Below the pieces are notes generated by a model. That model was given only the letters and a program-made list of their open reading frames with translations. It was not told where the DNA came from and searched no databases. Position numbers and translations under genes: made by a program. A stretch of 64,000 bases of DNA from Halorientalis marina (GTDB lineage Archaea; Halobacteriota; Halobacteria; Halobacteriales; Haloarculaceae): the NCBI RefSeq assembly GCF_023028345.1, contig NZ_CP095487.1, positions 3,348,001-3,412,000 on the forward strand, given 5' to 3'. Positions 24,331 to 31,959 of this stretch are shown here, in pieces (position 1 is the stretch's first letter; the number at the start of each line of letters is the position of its first letter).

Positions 24331-25575
24331 TCAGGCGAACAGCTCGCGGGCCTCGTCCAGCGCGTCGACGAGCGCGTCGACCTCCGCTTCGGTGTTGTAG
24401 ATGTAGAAGGAGGCACGAGCGGAGGCGGAGACGCCGAGTTTGTCGTGGAGCGGCTGGGTGCAGTGGTCGCCGGCCCGAACGGCGACGCCGTTGGCGTTGA
24501 GAATCTCGGACACGTCGTGGGCGTGGACCGAGTCGAGGGTGAACGAGACGAGGGCGGCGCGGTCGTCGCCGGCCGGGCCGAGGATACGGATGTCCTCGAA
24601 CTCCGAGAGCCGGTCGTGAGCGTACGCGGCGAGGCGCTCGCCGTGGCGCTGGACCCGCTCCATGCCGATGTCGTCCAGATAATCACAGGCCTCCGCGAGC
24701 GCGATGCCCTCGCTGATGACCGGCGTGCCGGCCTCGAACTTCCAGGGGAGTTCGTGCCACGTGGAGTCGTCGAAGGTGACCTTCTCGATCATCATGCCGC
24801 CGTAGAGGTACGGCTGCATCGAATCGAGGAGGTGGCGCTTCCCGTAGAGGACGCCCACGCCGGTCGGCCCGCACATCTTGTGCCCCGAGAAGGCGAAGAA
24901 GTCGGCGTCGATGGCCTCGACGTCGACCGGCTGGTGGGGGACCGACTGGGCGCCGTCGACGAAGATCAGCGAGTCGTGGTCGTGGGCGACGTCGGCCAGG
25001 TCCGAGACGGGGTTCTGAGTACCCAAGGTGTTCGAGACGTGGACGACGCTGACCATCTCGGTGTCGTCGGTGATCAGCTCGCGGGCGTGGTCCATGTCGA
25101 GGTAGCCCTCGTCGTCGACCTCGATGAACTTCACCGTCGCGCCGGTCTTCTTCGCGATCTGTTGCCACGTCACGAGGGCGGCGTGGTGTTCCATCTCGGT
25201 CATGACGATCTCGTCGCCGGGGCCGAGTTCGGCCAGTCCCCAGGCGTAGGCGACGGTGTTCATCGACTCCGTGGTGTTTTTCGTGAAGACGATCTCCTCG
25301 CGTCCCCCGGAAGCGCCGATGAACTCCGCGACCCGGTCGTGGGCCTCCTCGTACGCGATGGAGGCCTCCTGGGAGAGCTGGTGGAGCCCGCGGTGGACGT
25401 TCGCGTTGTACCGGCGGTAGTAGTCCGAGATGGAGTCGACGACCTGCTCGGGCGTCTGACTCGTCGCCGCGTTGTCGAGATAGACCAGTTGTGAATCGCC
25501 GATCTCGCGGTCGAGGATCGGGAAATCCGCCCGGATCGACTCGACGTCGAACGATGCTGACTCAGGGGTTCCCAT
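24331..25575 (-). CDS. sufS: Cysteine desulfurase SufS
   Basis: 414 aa, full length. The PLP lysine is at 233 (FSGHKMCGPTG), His131 stacks on PLP (EMEHHAALVTW), and the persulfide cysteine is at 372 (RAGDHCTQPLH). The long RAGxHC loop without insertion marks the group II SufS type. It removes sulfur from cysteine as a persulfide and passes it to SufU. The partner scaffold gene lies downstream on the same strand beyond azlCD. GC hairpins between its stop and azlD probably terminate both. Confidence 0.95.
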   Translation of the reverse strand: MGTPESASFDVESIRADFPILDREIGDSQLVYLDNAATSQTPEQVVDSISDYYRRYNANVHRGLHQLSQEASIAYEEAHDRVAEFIGASGGREEIVFTKNTTESMNTVAYAWGLAELGPGDEIVMTEMEHHAALVTWQQIAKKTGATVKFIEVDDEGYLDMDHARELITDDTEMVSVVHVSNTLGTQNPVSDLADVAHDHDSLIFVDGAQSVPHQPVDVEAIDADFFAFSGHKMCGPTGVGVLYGKRHLLDSMQPYLYGGMMIEKVTFDDSTWHELPWKFEAGTPVISEGIALAEACDYLDDIGMERVQRHGERLAAYAHDRLSEFEDIRILGPAGDDRAALVSFTLDSVHAHDVSEILNANGVAVRAGDHCTQPLHDKLGVSASARASFYIYNTEAEVDALVDALDEARELFA

Positions 25576-25691
25576 TACTACGATGAAGGGCTTTCGCCCT
25601 CAACTGTCCTTCGGTCTCGCACCCCGGAACTAGCCGATATCGCTTACTCCACCTGTCCGGGAAGCCCGCGCGTGAGCGGCGGGCGGCGTCG

Positions 25692-26096
25692 TCAGAGGTC
25701 CGGCTCGAAGCCAGTAACGGCCTCGCGCCAGTCGTCGGGCAGCGGCGTCGGGGTGCCGTCGGTGCCCATGAATACCTGCGTGGTGTTCGCGGTGGCGGCG
25801 GGCTCGCCGTCCGCGCGGACCTCGTAGGCGAAGGAGAGGCTCGACGCGCCCAGGTCGGTCGCACGGACGGCGACCGTGACGGCGTCGCCGTACTCGACGG
25901 CGTCGACGAAATCGACGTCGAGGTGGGCGAGCACGAAGTCGCTCCCGCCGACCCGGTCCGGGAGGACGGATTCGAGGTAGCCGATTCGGGCGCTTTCGAG
26001 GTAGGTGGCGTAGACGGCGTTGTTGACGTGATTCCAGGCGTCCAGGTCGCGGTAGCGAACGTCGATGTCGGTGACGAACGCGAACTCGTCGCTCAT
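25692..26096 (-). CDS. Acyl-CoA thioesterase, hotdog fold
   Basis: 134 aa. VRYRDLDAWNHVNNAVYATYLESARIGYLE is the 4-hydroxybenzoyl-CoA-thioesterase/YbgC signature, with the catalytic Asp in the RDLDAWNHVNN motif. The rest of a single hotdog domain follows (VDFVDAVEYGDAVTVAVRATDLG). The substrate is unknown. The ATG at 26096 begins seven residues before the first strand; the longer upstream frame is not hotdog-like. Confidence 0.85.
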   Translation of the reverse strand: MSDEFAFVTDIDVRYRDLDAWNHVNNAVYATYLESARIGYLESVLPDRVGGSDFVLAHLDVDFVDAVEYGDAVTVAVRATDLGASSLSFAYEVRADGEPAATANTTQVFMGTDGTPTPLPDDWREAVTGFEPDL

Positions 26097-26234
26097 TACC
26101 GGGTCGGGCGCGGTGGGACATCCTCGGGCTTTCGGTTCGGGGTCTGAGTGGGATGGAGTCTCACGCCGGGCGGCGTTGCACACGACGGACACGGCGGCCG
26201 CAGACGTTTATTCGGGTCGAGCGTATCGCGTGCC

Positions 26235-26429
26235 ATGCGCTCGCTCCCGGCCGACCTCTTCGACGCGCGGTTCTACGCGCTCGTGGGAGCGGTGTTCGTG
26301 CTCCACGCGGTGGGACTCGCCGGGGAATCGACCGCCCCGCGGGCGGCGCTGTGGTTCGGCACCGGCCTCGGGTGGTTCCTCGTGGCGGCGCTCCTGCGGC
26401 ACGGGCGGTCGACGCAGCGACCGCGCTGA
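26235..26429 (+). CDS. Small membrane protein, unknown function
   Basis: 64 aa with two hydrophobic helices (~13-30 and ~38-55) and a basic C-terminus (RHGRSTQRPR). A TATA-like CGTTTATTC lies about 27 bp before the ATG, which supports this start. It diverges from the thioesterase gene and ends 6 bp before the convergent enolase-superfamily gene. No family is recognised. Confidence 0.65.
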   Translation: MRSLPADLFDARFYALVGAVFVLHAVGLAGESTAPRAALWFGTGLGWFLVAALLRHGRSTQRPR

Positions 26430-26435
26430 GCGCGC

Positions 26436-27533
26436 TCACTCGTCGAGGTACTGCGGGTCGATGTCGACGCCGAGACCGGGGTCGTCCGGCGGGGTCACGA
26501 CGCCGTCCTCGTGGTCGACGGTCTCCGCGAGGAGGAAATCGCGCACGTCGGGGGTCCACGGCGGCTCCATCGGAAACTCACACCACGGCGAGTCGTTGGC
26601 GGCCATCACGTGCAGATTCGCGAGGAAGCCCACGCCGTTGGTCCAGGTGTGGGGGATGTACCGGAGGCCGTGCTGACGGGCCATCGCCGCCACCTCGTTG
26701 GCCCGCTTGATGCCCGTCGCCAGCGCGGCGTCGGGCTGGAGCACGTCCAGCGAGCCTTGCTTCACGAACTCCCGGAAGTGGTGAACCCCGTCGTTGAACT
26801 CCCCGCCGGCGATGGGTACGTCGACGGCCTCGCGGAGGCGGGCGTAGCCCTCGTAGTCGTGGCGGGGCAGCGGCTCTTCGAGCCACTCGACGCCGCCCAC
26901 CTCCTCCAGCCCGCGGGCGAACGTCAGGGCCTCGCCGAAGGACCACTCCTGTTCGTCCTCCATCACCCGGACGGCCCACCCCTTGTTCGCGTCGACCATG
27001 AGCGTCAGGTCGGGGAAGGCCTCCCGGACCGCGCGGACGATCTCGATGTGTTCCGGGTCGGTCACGCGGAGTTTGACGGCGTCGTACCCCTCGTCGACGC
27101 GCTGTTCGACGTACTCGATGCGCTCGTCGGCGGGCTGGACTTCGCCGGTGGAGGCGTAGACCGGAATCTCGGCTTTCGAGCCGCCGAGCAGTTCGTAGAT
27201 CGGCTTGCCGGCGTCCTTGCCGATGATGTCCCACAGCGCGATCTCGACCCCCCAGGGCCGTGGCCCGACGAGGTTGATGCTGTCGAGTTTCCCGAGAATC
27301 CCCTCCACGTCGTGGGGGTCCTCGCCGAGCAGGAAGATCGAGAGCGGGTCCTCGAAGTCGAGCCCGCCGGCGAAACTCGGCATCGCGCCGTAGCCACTGA
27401 TGCCCGCGTCGGTCTCGATCTCGAAGAGCGCGACCTCGTGGGTCCCCTGCGGATAGCCGGGAATCCACGTCGGCTGGAAACTCCCCTCGACCCCGTGCTC
27501 CAGGTTGTACTGGTTCACACCCGTGATCTGCAT
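26436..27533 (-). CDS. Enolase-superfamily enzyme (mandelate racemase/muconate lactonizing type)
   Basis: 365 aa. An N-terminal capping domain is followed by the TIM barrel. The metal ligands are Asp181 (MVDANKGW), Glu219 (EWLEEPLP) and Glu245 (AGGEFNDG). Lys154 (AVKLRV) and the late His of IPHTWTNGVG are candidate bases. The subgroup (sugar-acid dehydratase or related) and the substrate cannot be settled from the sequence. The ATG at 27533 (MQITGV) begins exactly at the capping domain; an upstream extension of 29 residues looks untranslated. Confidence 0.85.
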   Translation of the reverse strand: MQITGVNQYNLEHGVEGSFQPTWIPGYPQGTHEVALFEIETDAGISGYGAMPSFAGGLDFEDPLSIFLLGEDPHDVEGILGKLDSINLVGPRPWGVEIALWDIIGKDAGKPIYELLGGSKAEIPVYASTGEVQPADERIEYVEQRVDEGYDAVKLRVTDPEHIEIVRAVREAFPDLTLMVDANKGWAVRVMEDEQEWSFGEALTFARGLEEVGGVEWLEEPLPRHDYEGYARLREAVDVPIAGGEFNDGVHHFREFVKQGSLDVLQPDAALATGIKRANEVAAMARQHGLRYIPHTWTNGVGFLANLHVMAANDSPWCEFPMEPPWTPDVRDFLLAETVDHEDGVVTPPDDPGLGVDIDPQYLDE

Positions 27534-27616
27534 ACGCGGAGGTTGTCGGGGTTCTCGATAAGCGTTCGGCCGCGCGTCCGAGGCTTTCAAAAAGGGCGGG
27601 GCAGACCCGCCGACGC

Positions 27617-27907
27617 TCACATCCGCAACAGCTGAGCGTGGCGCGTGTCCTCGATGTCGAGGACGGTCTCCTCGTCGACGAAGCCGTGTTCGACGGCGAG
27701 GGCGACGGCCTCGTGGCCGACGATGTTGGCGACGGCACAGCGCGCGAGGCTGTCGACGACGGCCGCCTCGTCGGCGCGTTCGCCGTCGTAGAACTCTTCG
27801 TCGACGGTCAGGGAGACGGGGCCGTCCTCGAAGGTTTGTCCGAGCAGGTCCGGGTCACAGACCGAGACGAGAAGTCCTTCGTCGGTCTCGCGTTCGTTGA
27901 GCAGCAT
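27617..27907 (-). CDS. DUF424 family protein
   Basis: 96 aa. VSVCDPDLLGQTFEDGPVSLTV.EEFYDG, ANIVGHEAVALAVEHGFVDEETV and DTRHAQLLRM are the conserved blocks of DUF424, an archaeal-only family with no established function and often linked to translation genes. Its ATG overlaps the TAA of the TPR gene upstream by one base (TAATG), so the two are likely coupled. Confidence 0.82.
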   Translation of the reverse strand: MLLNERETDEGLLVSVCDPDLLGQTFEDGPVSLTVDEEFYDGERADEAAVVDSLARCAVANIVGHEAVALAVEHGFVDEETVLDIEDTRHAQLLRM

Positions 27908-28650
27908 TACTCCTGGACGAGTTCGGCCTCTGCCTCTTTGCGCATCTCTTCGGCCTCGTCGGCGACCTCCTCGGCGCGTTCGAACTCGCCGAGTTCCTCC
28001 AGCGCGCGGGCCTTCTCCTCCAGGATGGCCGGGGTGCGGTGGCCGAGCCGGATGGCGTTGTCGAAGGCGTTGCGGGCCTCCTCGGCGAGGCCGCGTTCGA
28101 GGAGGAAGAAGCCGCGGTTGTACCAGCCTTCGGCGAAGCGCTCGTCGCGCTGGACGGCTCGCTCGGCGTGTTCGAGGGCCTGCTCGGAGCGGCCGGACTC
28201 CCAGAGCGCGTAGGCGAGGTTCGTCTCGGCGGTGGCGGCGTGTTCGGAGCTGTCGTCGATGTTCAGCGCCTCCTTGTAGGCGCCGATTGCCATGTCGTAC
28301 TCCTCGAGTTCGGCGTGGGCGGCGCCCTTGTTGATCCAGGCCTCCTGTTCGATGCCGTCGTCCTCGGCGAAGCGGGCGACGCGCTCGAGGGCGTCGATGG
28401 CCTGCTCGTAGCGGTTGATCTCGACGTAGCTGAGCGCCACGTCGAGCAGTTCCTCGGCGTCGACGGCGTCCGTGGGGAGGTTCCGCTCGTCGAGCATGTC
28501 CGTGATGGCCCGGGAGTCGACGGGGTCGACCTTGTCCGGGTCGACGTCCAGTTCCGGCGGGTCGAGGTCGAACTCCTCGTAGGGCTCGTCGAATCCCTGG
28601 CCCTCGGAGAACTCGTGGTCGCGTGGGTCGTCCGGCTCTCGGTCGGTCAT
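27907..28650 (-). CDS. Tetratricopeptide-repeat protein
   Basis: 247 aa. An acidic N-terminal ~65 residues (DPDDPRDHEFSEG...) are followed by about five TPR units from residue ~75 (YVEINRYEQAIDALERV, INKGAAHAELEEYDMAIGAYKEAL, LAYALWESGRSEQALEHAERAV, WYNRGFFLLERGLAEEARNAF). TPRs form a helical superhelix for protein binding. The partner is unknown, but coupling to DUF424 points to a shared role. The ATG at 28650 precedes the acidic start. Confidence 0.85.
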   Translation of the reverse strand: MTDREPDDPRDHEFSEGQGFDEPYEEFDLDPPELDVDPDKVDPVDSRAITDMLDERNLPTDAVDAEELLDVALSYVEINRYEQAIDALERVARFAEDDGIEQEAWINKGAAHAELEEYDMAIGAYKEALNIDDSSEHAATAETNLAYALWESGRSEQALEHAERAVQRDERFAEGWYNRGFFLLERGLAEEARNAFDNAIRLGHRTPAILEEKARALEELGEFERAEEVADEAEEMRKEAEAELVQE

Positions 28651-28761
28651 ACTACCGCGTTGGCCGGGCAGGCGGTTAAGGGCTACGTCAGCGGTTCGTG
28701 GCGGGCGTCGTCGACGGAGCGTGCCCGGTGGATTCAAGCGAGCACCGTGACAACGCTACGT

Positions 28762-29319
28762 ATGGGAAAGCGTCTCTTCGTCAGCGTCGACCTGGAGGGG
28801 CTCGACGAGGGCGTCGCCGACGTACAGGACCGCTTCGACGGAACGCCGGGGCTGAACCTCACCGAGCCCGAGCAGGCCCACGTCACGCTGAAGTTCCTCG
28901 GGGACGTGTCGGACCACCGGCTCGACGAGGTGACCGACGCGCTGGACGACGCGGTCGCGGCCGCCGGCGTCGACCCCTTCACCGCCGAGTTCGCCGGCCT
29001 CGGCGTCTTCCCGACGCTCGACTACATCAGCGTCGTCTGGCTCGGCGTCGAGGACGGCAGCGACGAGCTGACCCGCCTGCACGAGGCCGTCGAACCACGG
29101 CTGGTCGAGTTGGGCTTCGAGGAGGAGAGTCACGAGTTCACCCCCCACGTCACGCTCGCGCGGATGGAACACGCCGGCGGGAAAGAACGCGTCCAGAAAC
29201 TCGTTCGCGAGTGCCACCCCGAGGCGGGGACCATGGAGGTGTCGGAGGTGCGGCTGACCGAGAGCGAACTGACCGCCGACGGGCCCGAGTACACGACCGT
29301 CGAGCGGTTCGAGCTGTAG
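28762..29319 (+). CDS. thpR: RNA 2',3'-cyclic phosphodiesterase
   Basis: 185 aa of the 2H phosphoesterase superfamily. Both catalytic motifs are present: HVTLKFLG near residue 40 and HVTLARM near 130. The MGKRLFVSVDLE start is typical of ThpR/LigT. The family hydrolyses RNA 2',3'-cyclic phosphates to 2'-phosphomonoesters and shows 2'-5' ligase activity in vitro. A second, more divergent 2H protein is at 56894-57397. The ATG at 28762 is directly before the first strand. Confidence 0.9.
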   Translation: MGKRLFVSVDLEGLDEGVADVQDRFDGTPGLNLTEPEQAHVTLKFLGDVSDHRLDEVTDALDDAVAAAGVDPFTAEFAGLGVFPTLDYISVVWLGVEDGSDELTRLHEAVEPRLVELGFEEESHEFTPHVTLARMEHAGGKERVQKLVRECHPEAGTMEVSEVRLTESELTADGPEYTTVERFEL

Positions 29320-29320
29320 C

Positions 29321-29587
29321 TCAGAGACCCGGTTCGGGCAGGCCGCCGGGCCGGAGCTGCGTGGCGCGACAGACGTTCGTACAGTCCGCGATGGGCGTCA
29401 GCTCCAGCCGGACGGTACTCCCCTCGGCGAGGGCGGCGATGCGTTCCCGGAGCAGTTCGTCGACGTAGTCGACGACCTCGTAGGTCTCCCCGGTCGCCGA
29501 CTCCCGAACCCGCATCGCCCCGTTCGTCCGCATCGGCGTGACGATAGTGTACGTGCTTCCACTCGTAGTCGACTTTGCTTTCGACAT
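29321..29587 (-). CDS. Conserved haloarchaeal protein of unknown function
   Basis: 88 aa, beginning MSKAKSTTSGSTYTIVTPMR and containing VRESATGETYEVVDYVDELLRERIAAL, then a beta-rich end with two cysteines (DCTNVCRATQL). It looks like a small soluble alpha/beta protein. I recognise the pattern as recurrent in haloarchaea but not its role. It abuts the thpR stop in convergent orientation. Confidence 0.7.
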   Translation of the reverse strand: MSKAKSTTSGSTYTIVTPMRTNGAMRVRESATGETYEVVDYVDELLRERIAALAEGSTVRLELTPIADCTNVCRATQLRPGGLPEPGL

Positions 29588-29842
29588 TACCTACTGTTCG
29601 CACAAACTAACCCATAAACGTTGGGTACTAGAGGAAATTAAGCCATATCACACTACCACCGACTGGAATGGGCCTTCGAGTGTATAAGGTCCGCCGACGA
29701 CGGTGGACGACCGGTCACTTTCGACCCCGGTTGCCGGTCGGGAACACGCGGCGGTCGCCCGCCGGCGGACTTTAGGTCCGCCAAAATAATCAGATTAGTG
29801 ATAAGTGTTAAGGGCGGGAGCGGCCAAGGTCCGACTAAGGCC
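29588..29842. promoter_or_regulatory. Regulatory region upstream of the ZIP transporter, with a hairpin and GGTCCG repeats
   Basis: GGCGGAC (29764-29770) and GTCCGCC (29776-29782) form a perfect 7-bp inverted repeat around TTTAG. The element GGTCCG occurs three times (about 29687, 29775 and 29828), followed by an AT-rich stretch before the ATG at 29843. It is placed like an operator for metal-dependent control of the ZIP gene; that role is inference. Confidence 0.45.
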
Positions 29843-30658
29843 ATGTCGGTGCTTGCGAACTTGACACTGGTGTTCGTCGCGGGGTTCATCACGGCACTCG
29901 CGACCGGACTGGGCGCGCTCCCGTTTTTCTTCATCGACGACGTGAGCGACCGGTTACAGGTCGGGTTGTGGGGGTTGGCGTCGGGAATCATGGTCTCGGC
30001 GTCGCTCTTCGGCCTCGTCCTGGAGGGGGCGGCGGAGGCCGACGGGCGCGGCGACCTGCTGTTGATGGGCGTCGGCCTGCTCGCGGGCGTGGTGCTCGTG
30101 GTGGTCGCCAACCGCATCATCTCCGACCACCACTTCGACCCGAAAGAGTACGAGGAGGCGGACTTCAGCAAACTGATGTTGATTCTCGGGATCCTGACGG
30201 TGCACAGCTTCCCGGAGGGCGTGGCGGTTGGCGTCTCCTTCGCGGAACTGGGCTTCGAGACGGGGACGGCCGTCACCGTCGGCCCCTTCCTCGTGCCCGT
30301 GCTGGCCGTGTTCATGACCGTCGCCATCTCGATCCACAACATCCCGGAGGGGCTGGCTATCTCCATCCCCCTGCGCGCGATGGACGTGCCGAACTGGCGG
30401 ATGGTCTGGTGGGCGGTCTTCTCCAGCCTCCCACAGCCCGTCGGAGCGGTGATCGCCTTCTACTTCGTCCGGATCGCCCGGGAGTTCCTGCCCGCCGGGT
30501 TCGGGTTCGCCGCCGGGGCGATGGTGTTTCTCGTCGTCTCGGAGTTCATCCCGGAGGCCCTGGACCGCGGCGCCGGCCTGCCCGGGAAGGGCTACCGGGA
30601 ACTCGGGACCGGACTCGCGGTCGGAGTCGCCGTGATGGTGCCGCTGGCGCTGATTTGA
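29843..30658 (+). CDS. ZIP-family divalent metal transporter
   Basis: 271 aa with about eight hydrophobic helices. The two metal-site motifs are HSFPEG (121-126) and HNIPEG (165-170), with a His-Asp-rich loop ([15 protein letters not shown]) at 93-107. The second motif's His-Asn and the first motif's Ser variant match GufA/ZupT-like ZIPs. Uptake of zinc or related metals down the gradient is the family role. The upstream region carries an inverted repeat that could bind a metal sensor. The ATG at 29843 begins the first helix. Confidence 0.88.
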   Translation: MSVLANLTLVFVAGFITALATGLGALPFFFIDDVSDRLQVGLWGLASGIMVSASLFGLVLEGAAEADGRGDLLLMGVGLLAGVVLVVVANRIISDHHFDPKEYEEADFSKLMLILGILTVHSFPEGVAVGVSFAELGFETGTAVTVGPFLVPVLAVFMTVAISIHNIPEGLAISIPLRAMDVPNWRMVWWAVFSSLPQPVGAVIAFYFVRIAREFLPAGFGFAAGAMVFLVVSEFIPEALDRGAGLPGKGYRELGTGLAVGVAVMVPLALI

Positions 30659-30770
30659 GGCGGGCGCGCCGCGGGGCGAGGGGCGGGCACGCGGACGCGG
30701 TGAGCGTGCCCTCGTCGGCGACTTCCGACGGTGACGAACCGTCGGCGGGCGAGTGGGGCGAAAAGAACAC

Positions 30771-30779
30771 AAATATAAG
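30771..30779 (+). promoter_or_regulatory. TATA box of the rpl39e-rpl31e-tif6 operon
   Basis: AAATATAAG is a strong archaeal TATA element in GC-rich DNA, 26-34 bp before the rpl39e ATG at 30805. The spacing suggests a leaderless or nearly leaderless mRNA. Confidence 0.6.
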
Positions 30780-30804
30780 CCACGGCGCGGTACGTGCGGG
30801 CACT

Positions 30805-30957
30805 ATGGGTAAGAACTCGAAGGCCAAGAAGAAGCGACTGGCGAAACACGAGCGACAGAACTCCCGCGTCCCGGCGTGGGTCATCATGAAGACCGACCGC
30901 GACGCCGGCCGGAACCCGAAGCGACGCAACTGGCGGCGCAGTAACATCGACGAATAA
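30805..30957 (+). CDS. rpl39e: 50S ribosomal protein L39e (eL39)
   Basis: 50 aa, very basic: [31 protein letters not shown] and [11 protein letters not shown] are conserved in eL39, a small protein lining the exit tunnel. It is the first gene of an operon with rpl31e (1-bp TAATG overlap) and tif6. It is one of the few basic proteins in this acidic proteome. Confidence 0.97.
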   Translation: MGKNSKAKKKRLAKHERQNSRVPAWVIMKTDRDAGRNPKRRNWRRSNIDE

Positions 30958-31232
30958 TGAGCGCAGGTGACTTCGAGGAGCGGGTCGTCACCGTCCCGCT
31001 CCGCGACGCGAAGGCGGAAGCGAAACACGAGCGCGCCGACAAGGCGATGTCGCTGATCCGCGACCACCTCGCCCAGCACTTCAGCGTCGACGGCGAGGCC
31101 GTGCGCCTCGACCCGTCGATCAACGAAGCCGTCTGGTCGCAGGGTCGCAAGAAGCCCCCGAGCAAGCTCCGGGTGCGCGCGGCCCGCTTCGAGGAAGAGG
31201 GCGAGAACATCGTCGAAGCCGAGACCGCGTAA
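30957..31232 (+). CDS. rpl31e: 50S ribosomal protein L31e (eL31)
   Basis: 91 aa. [35 protein letters not shown] and the ..[26 protein letters not shown] block define eL31, located near the exit tunnel. It overlaps rpl39e by one base and is followed two bases later by tif6, so the three are one translational unit. Confidence 0.97.
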   Translation: MSAGDFEERVVTVPLRDAKAEAKHERADKAMSLIRDHLAQHFSVDGEAVRLDPSINEAVWSQGRKKPPSKLRVRAARFEEEGENIVEAETA

Positions 31233-31234
31233 CG

Positions 31235-31900
31235 TTGCTTCGCGCGGCCTTCGCTGGTTCGGCGTACGTCGGCGTCTTCGCACGGGCGACCGACGACTGT
31301 CTCCTCGTCCGACCGGACGTCGACGACGACCTCCGCGAGGCGTGTGCCGAGGAGCTCGGCGTCCCCGCGGTCGAGACGAGGATCGGCGGCTCCGGGACCG
31401 TCGGCGCCCTCGCGACCGGCAACGAGAACGGCCTGCTCGTCAGCAGCCGCATCCGTGACCGCGAGCGCGACCGCATCGCCGAGGTCGTCGACCTGCCGGT
31501 GACGGAACTGCCGGGCCGCATCAACGCCGCCGGGAACGTCGTCCTCGCCAACGACCACGGCGCGTACGTCCACCCCGACCTCCCGCGGGAGGCCGTCCAG
31601 GCCGTCGAGGACGGACTGGGCGTCCCCGTCGAACGGGGCCGGCTGGGGAACGTCAACACCGTCGGGACCGCCGCCGTCGCCACCAACCGCGGCGTTCTCT
31701 GTCACCCCAAATCGACCGACGAGGAACTCGACGCACTGGAGGAGTTGCTCGACGTCCCCGCCGACATCGGCACCATCAACTACGGCGGACCGCTCGTCGG
31801 CTCCGGCCTGCTAGCCAACGAGCACGGCTACATCGTCGGCCAGGACACCACCGGCCCGGAACTGGGCCGCATCGAGGACGCGCTGGGCTACATCGACTAA
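31235..31900 (+). CDS. tif6: Translation initiation factor aIF6 (TTG start)
   Basis: 221 aa with the pentein-type fivefold repeat of aIF6: each unit carries a (V/L)GVPV..R or [20 protein letters not shown] signature. aIF6 binds the 50S subunit and prevents premature 70S formation. The only start that keeps the first repeat is TTG at 31235, two bases after the rpl31e stop. This rare codon probably depends on translational coupling and lowers aIF6 output relative to the ribosomal proteins. In many archaea rpl18a, pfdA and ftsY follow directly; here they lie 12-15 kb away on the other strand. Confidence 0.95.
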   Translation: MLRAAFAGSAYVGVFARATDDCLLVRPDVDDDLREACAEELGVPAVETRIGGSGTVGALATGNENGLLVSSRIRDRERDRIAEVVDLPVTELPGRINAAGNVVLANDHGAYVHPDLPREAVQAVEDGLGVPVERGRLGNVNTVGTAAVATNRGVLCHPKSTDEELDALEELLDVPADIGTINYGGPLVGSGLLANEHGYIVGQDTTGPELGRIEDALGYID

Positions 31901-31959
31901 CCGTCAGGCCATGGGTAGTCCCGGCTACATCGACTAACCGTCAGGCCATGTAGTCCCGG
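31886..31959. repeat. ~37-bp tandem duplication spanning the 3' ends of tif6 and the transducer gene
   Basis: The 28 bases at 31886-31913 recur exactly at 31923-31950, and TAGTCCCGG follows each (after an extra GG in the first copy). The repeat contains the last codons and stop of tif6 and, on the other strand, the last codons and stop of the transducer gene. It is a recent duplication at a convergent gene junction. Confidence 0.9.
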
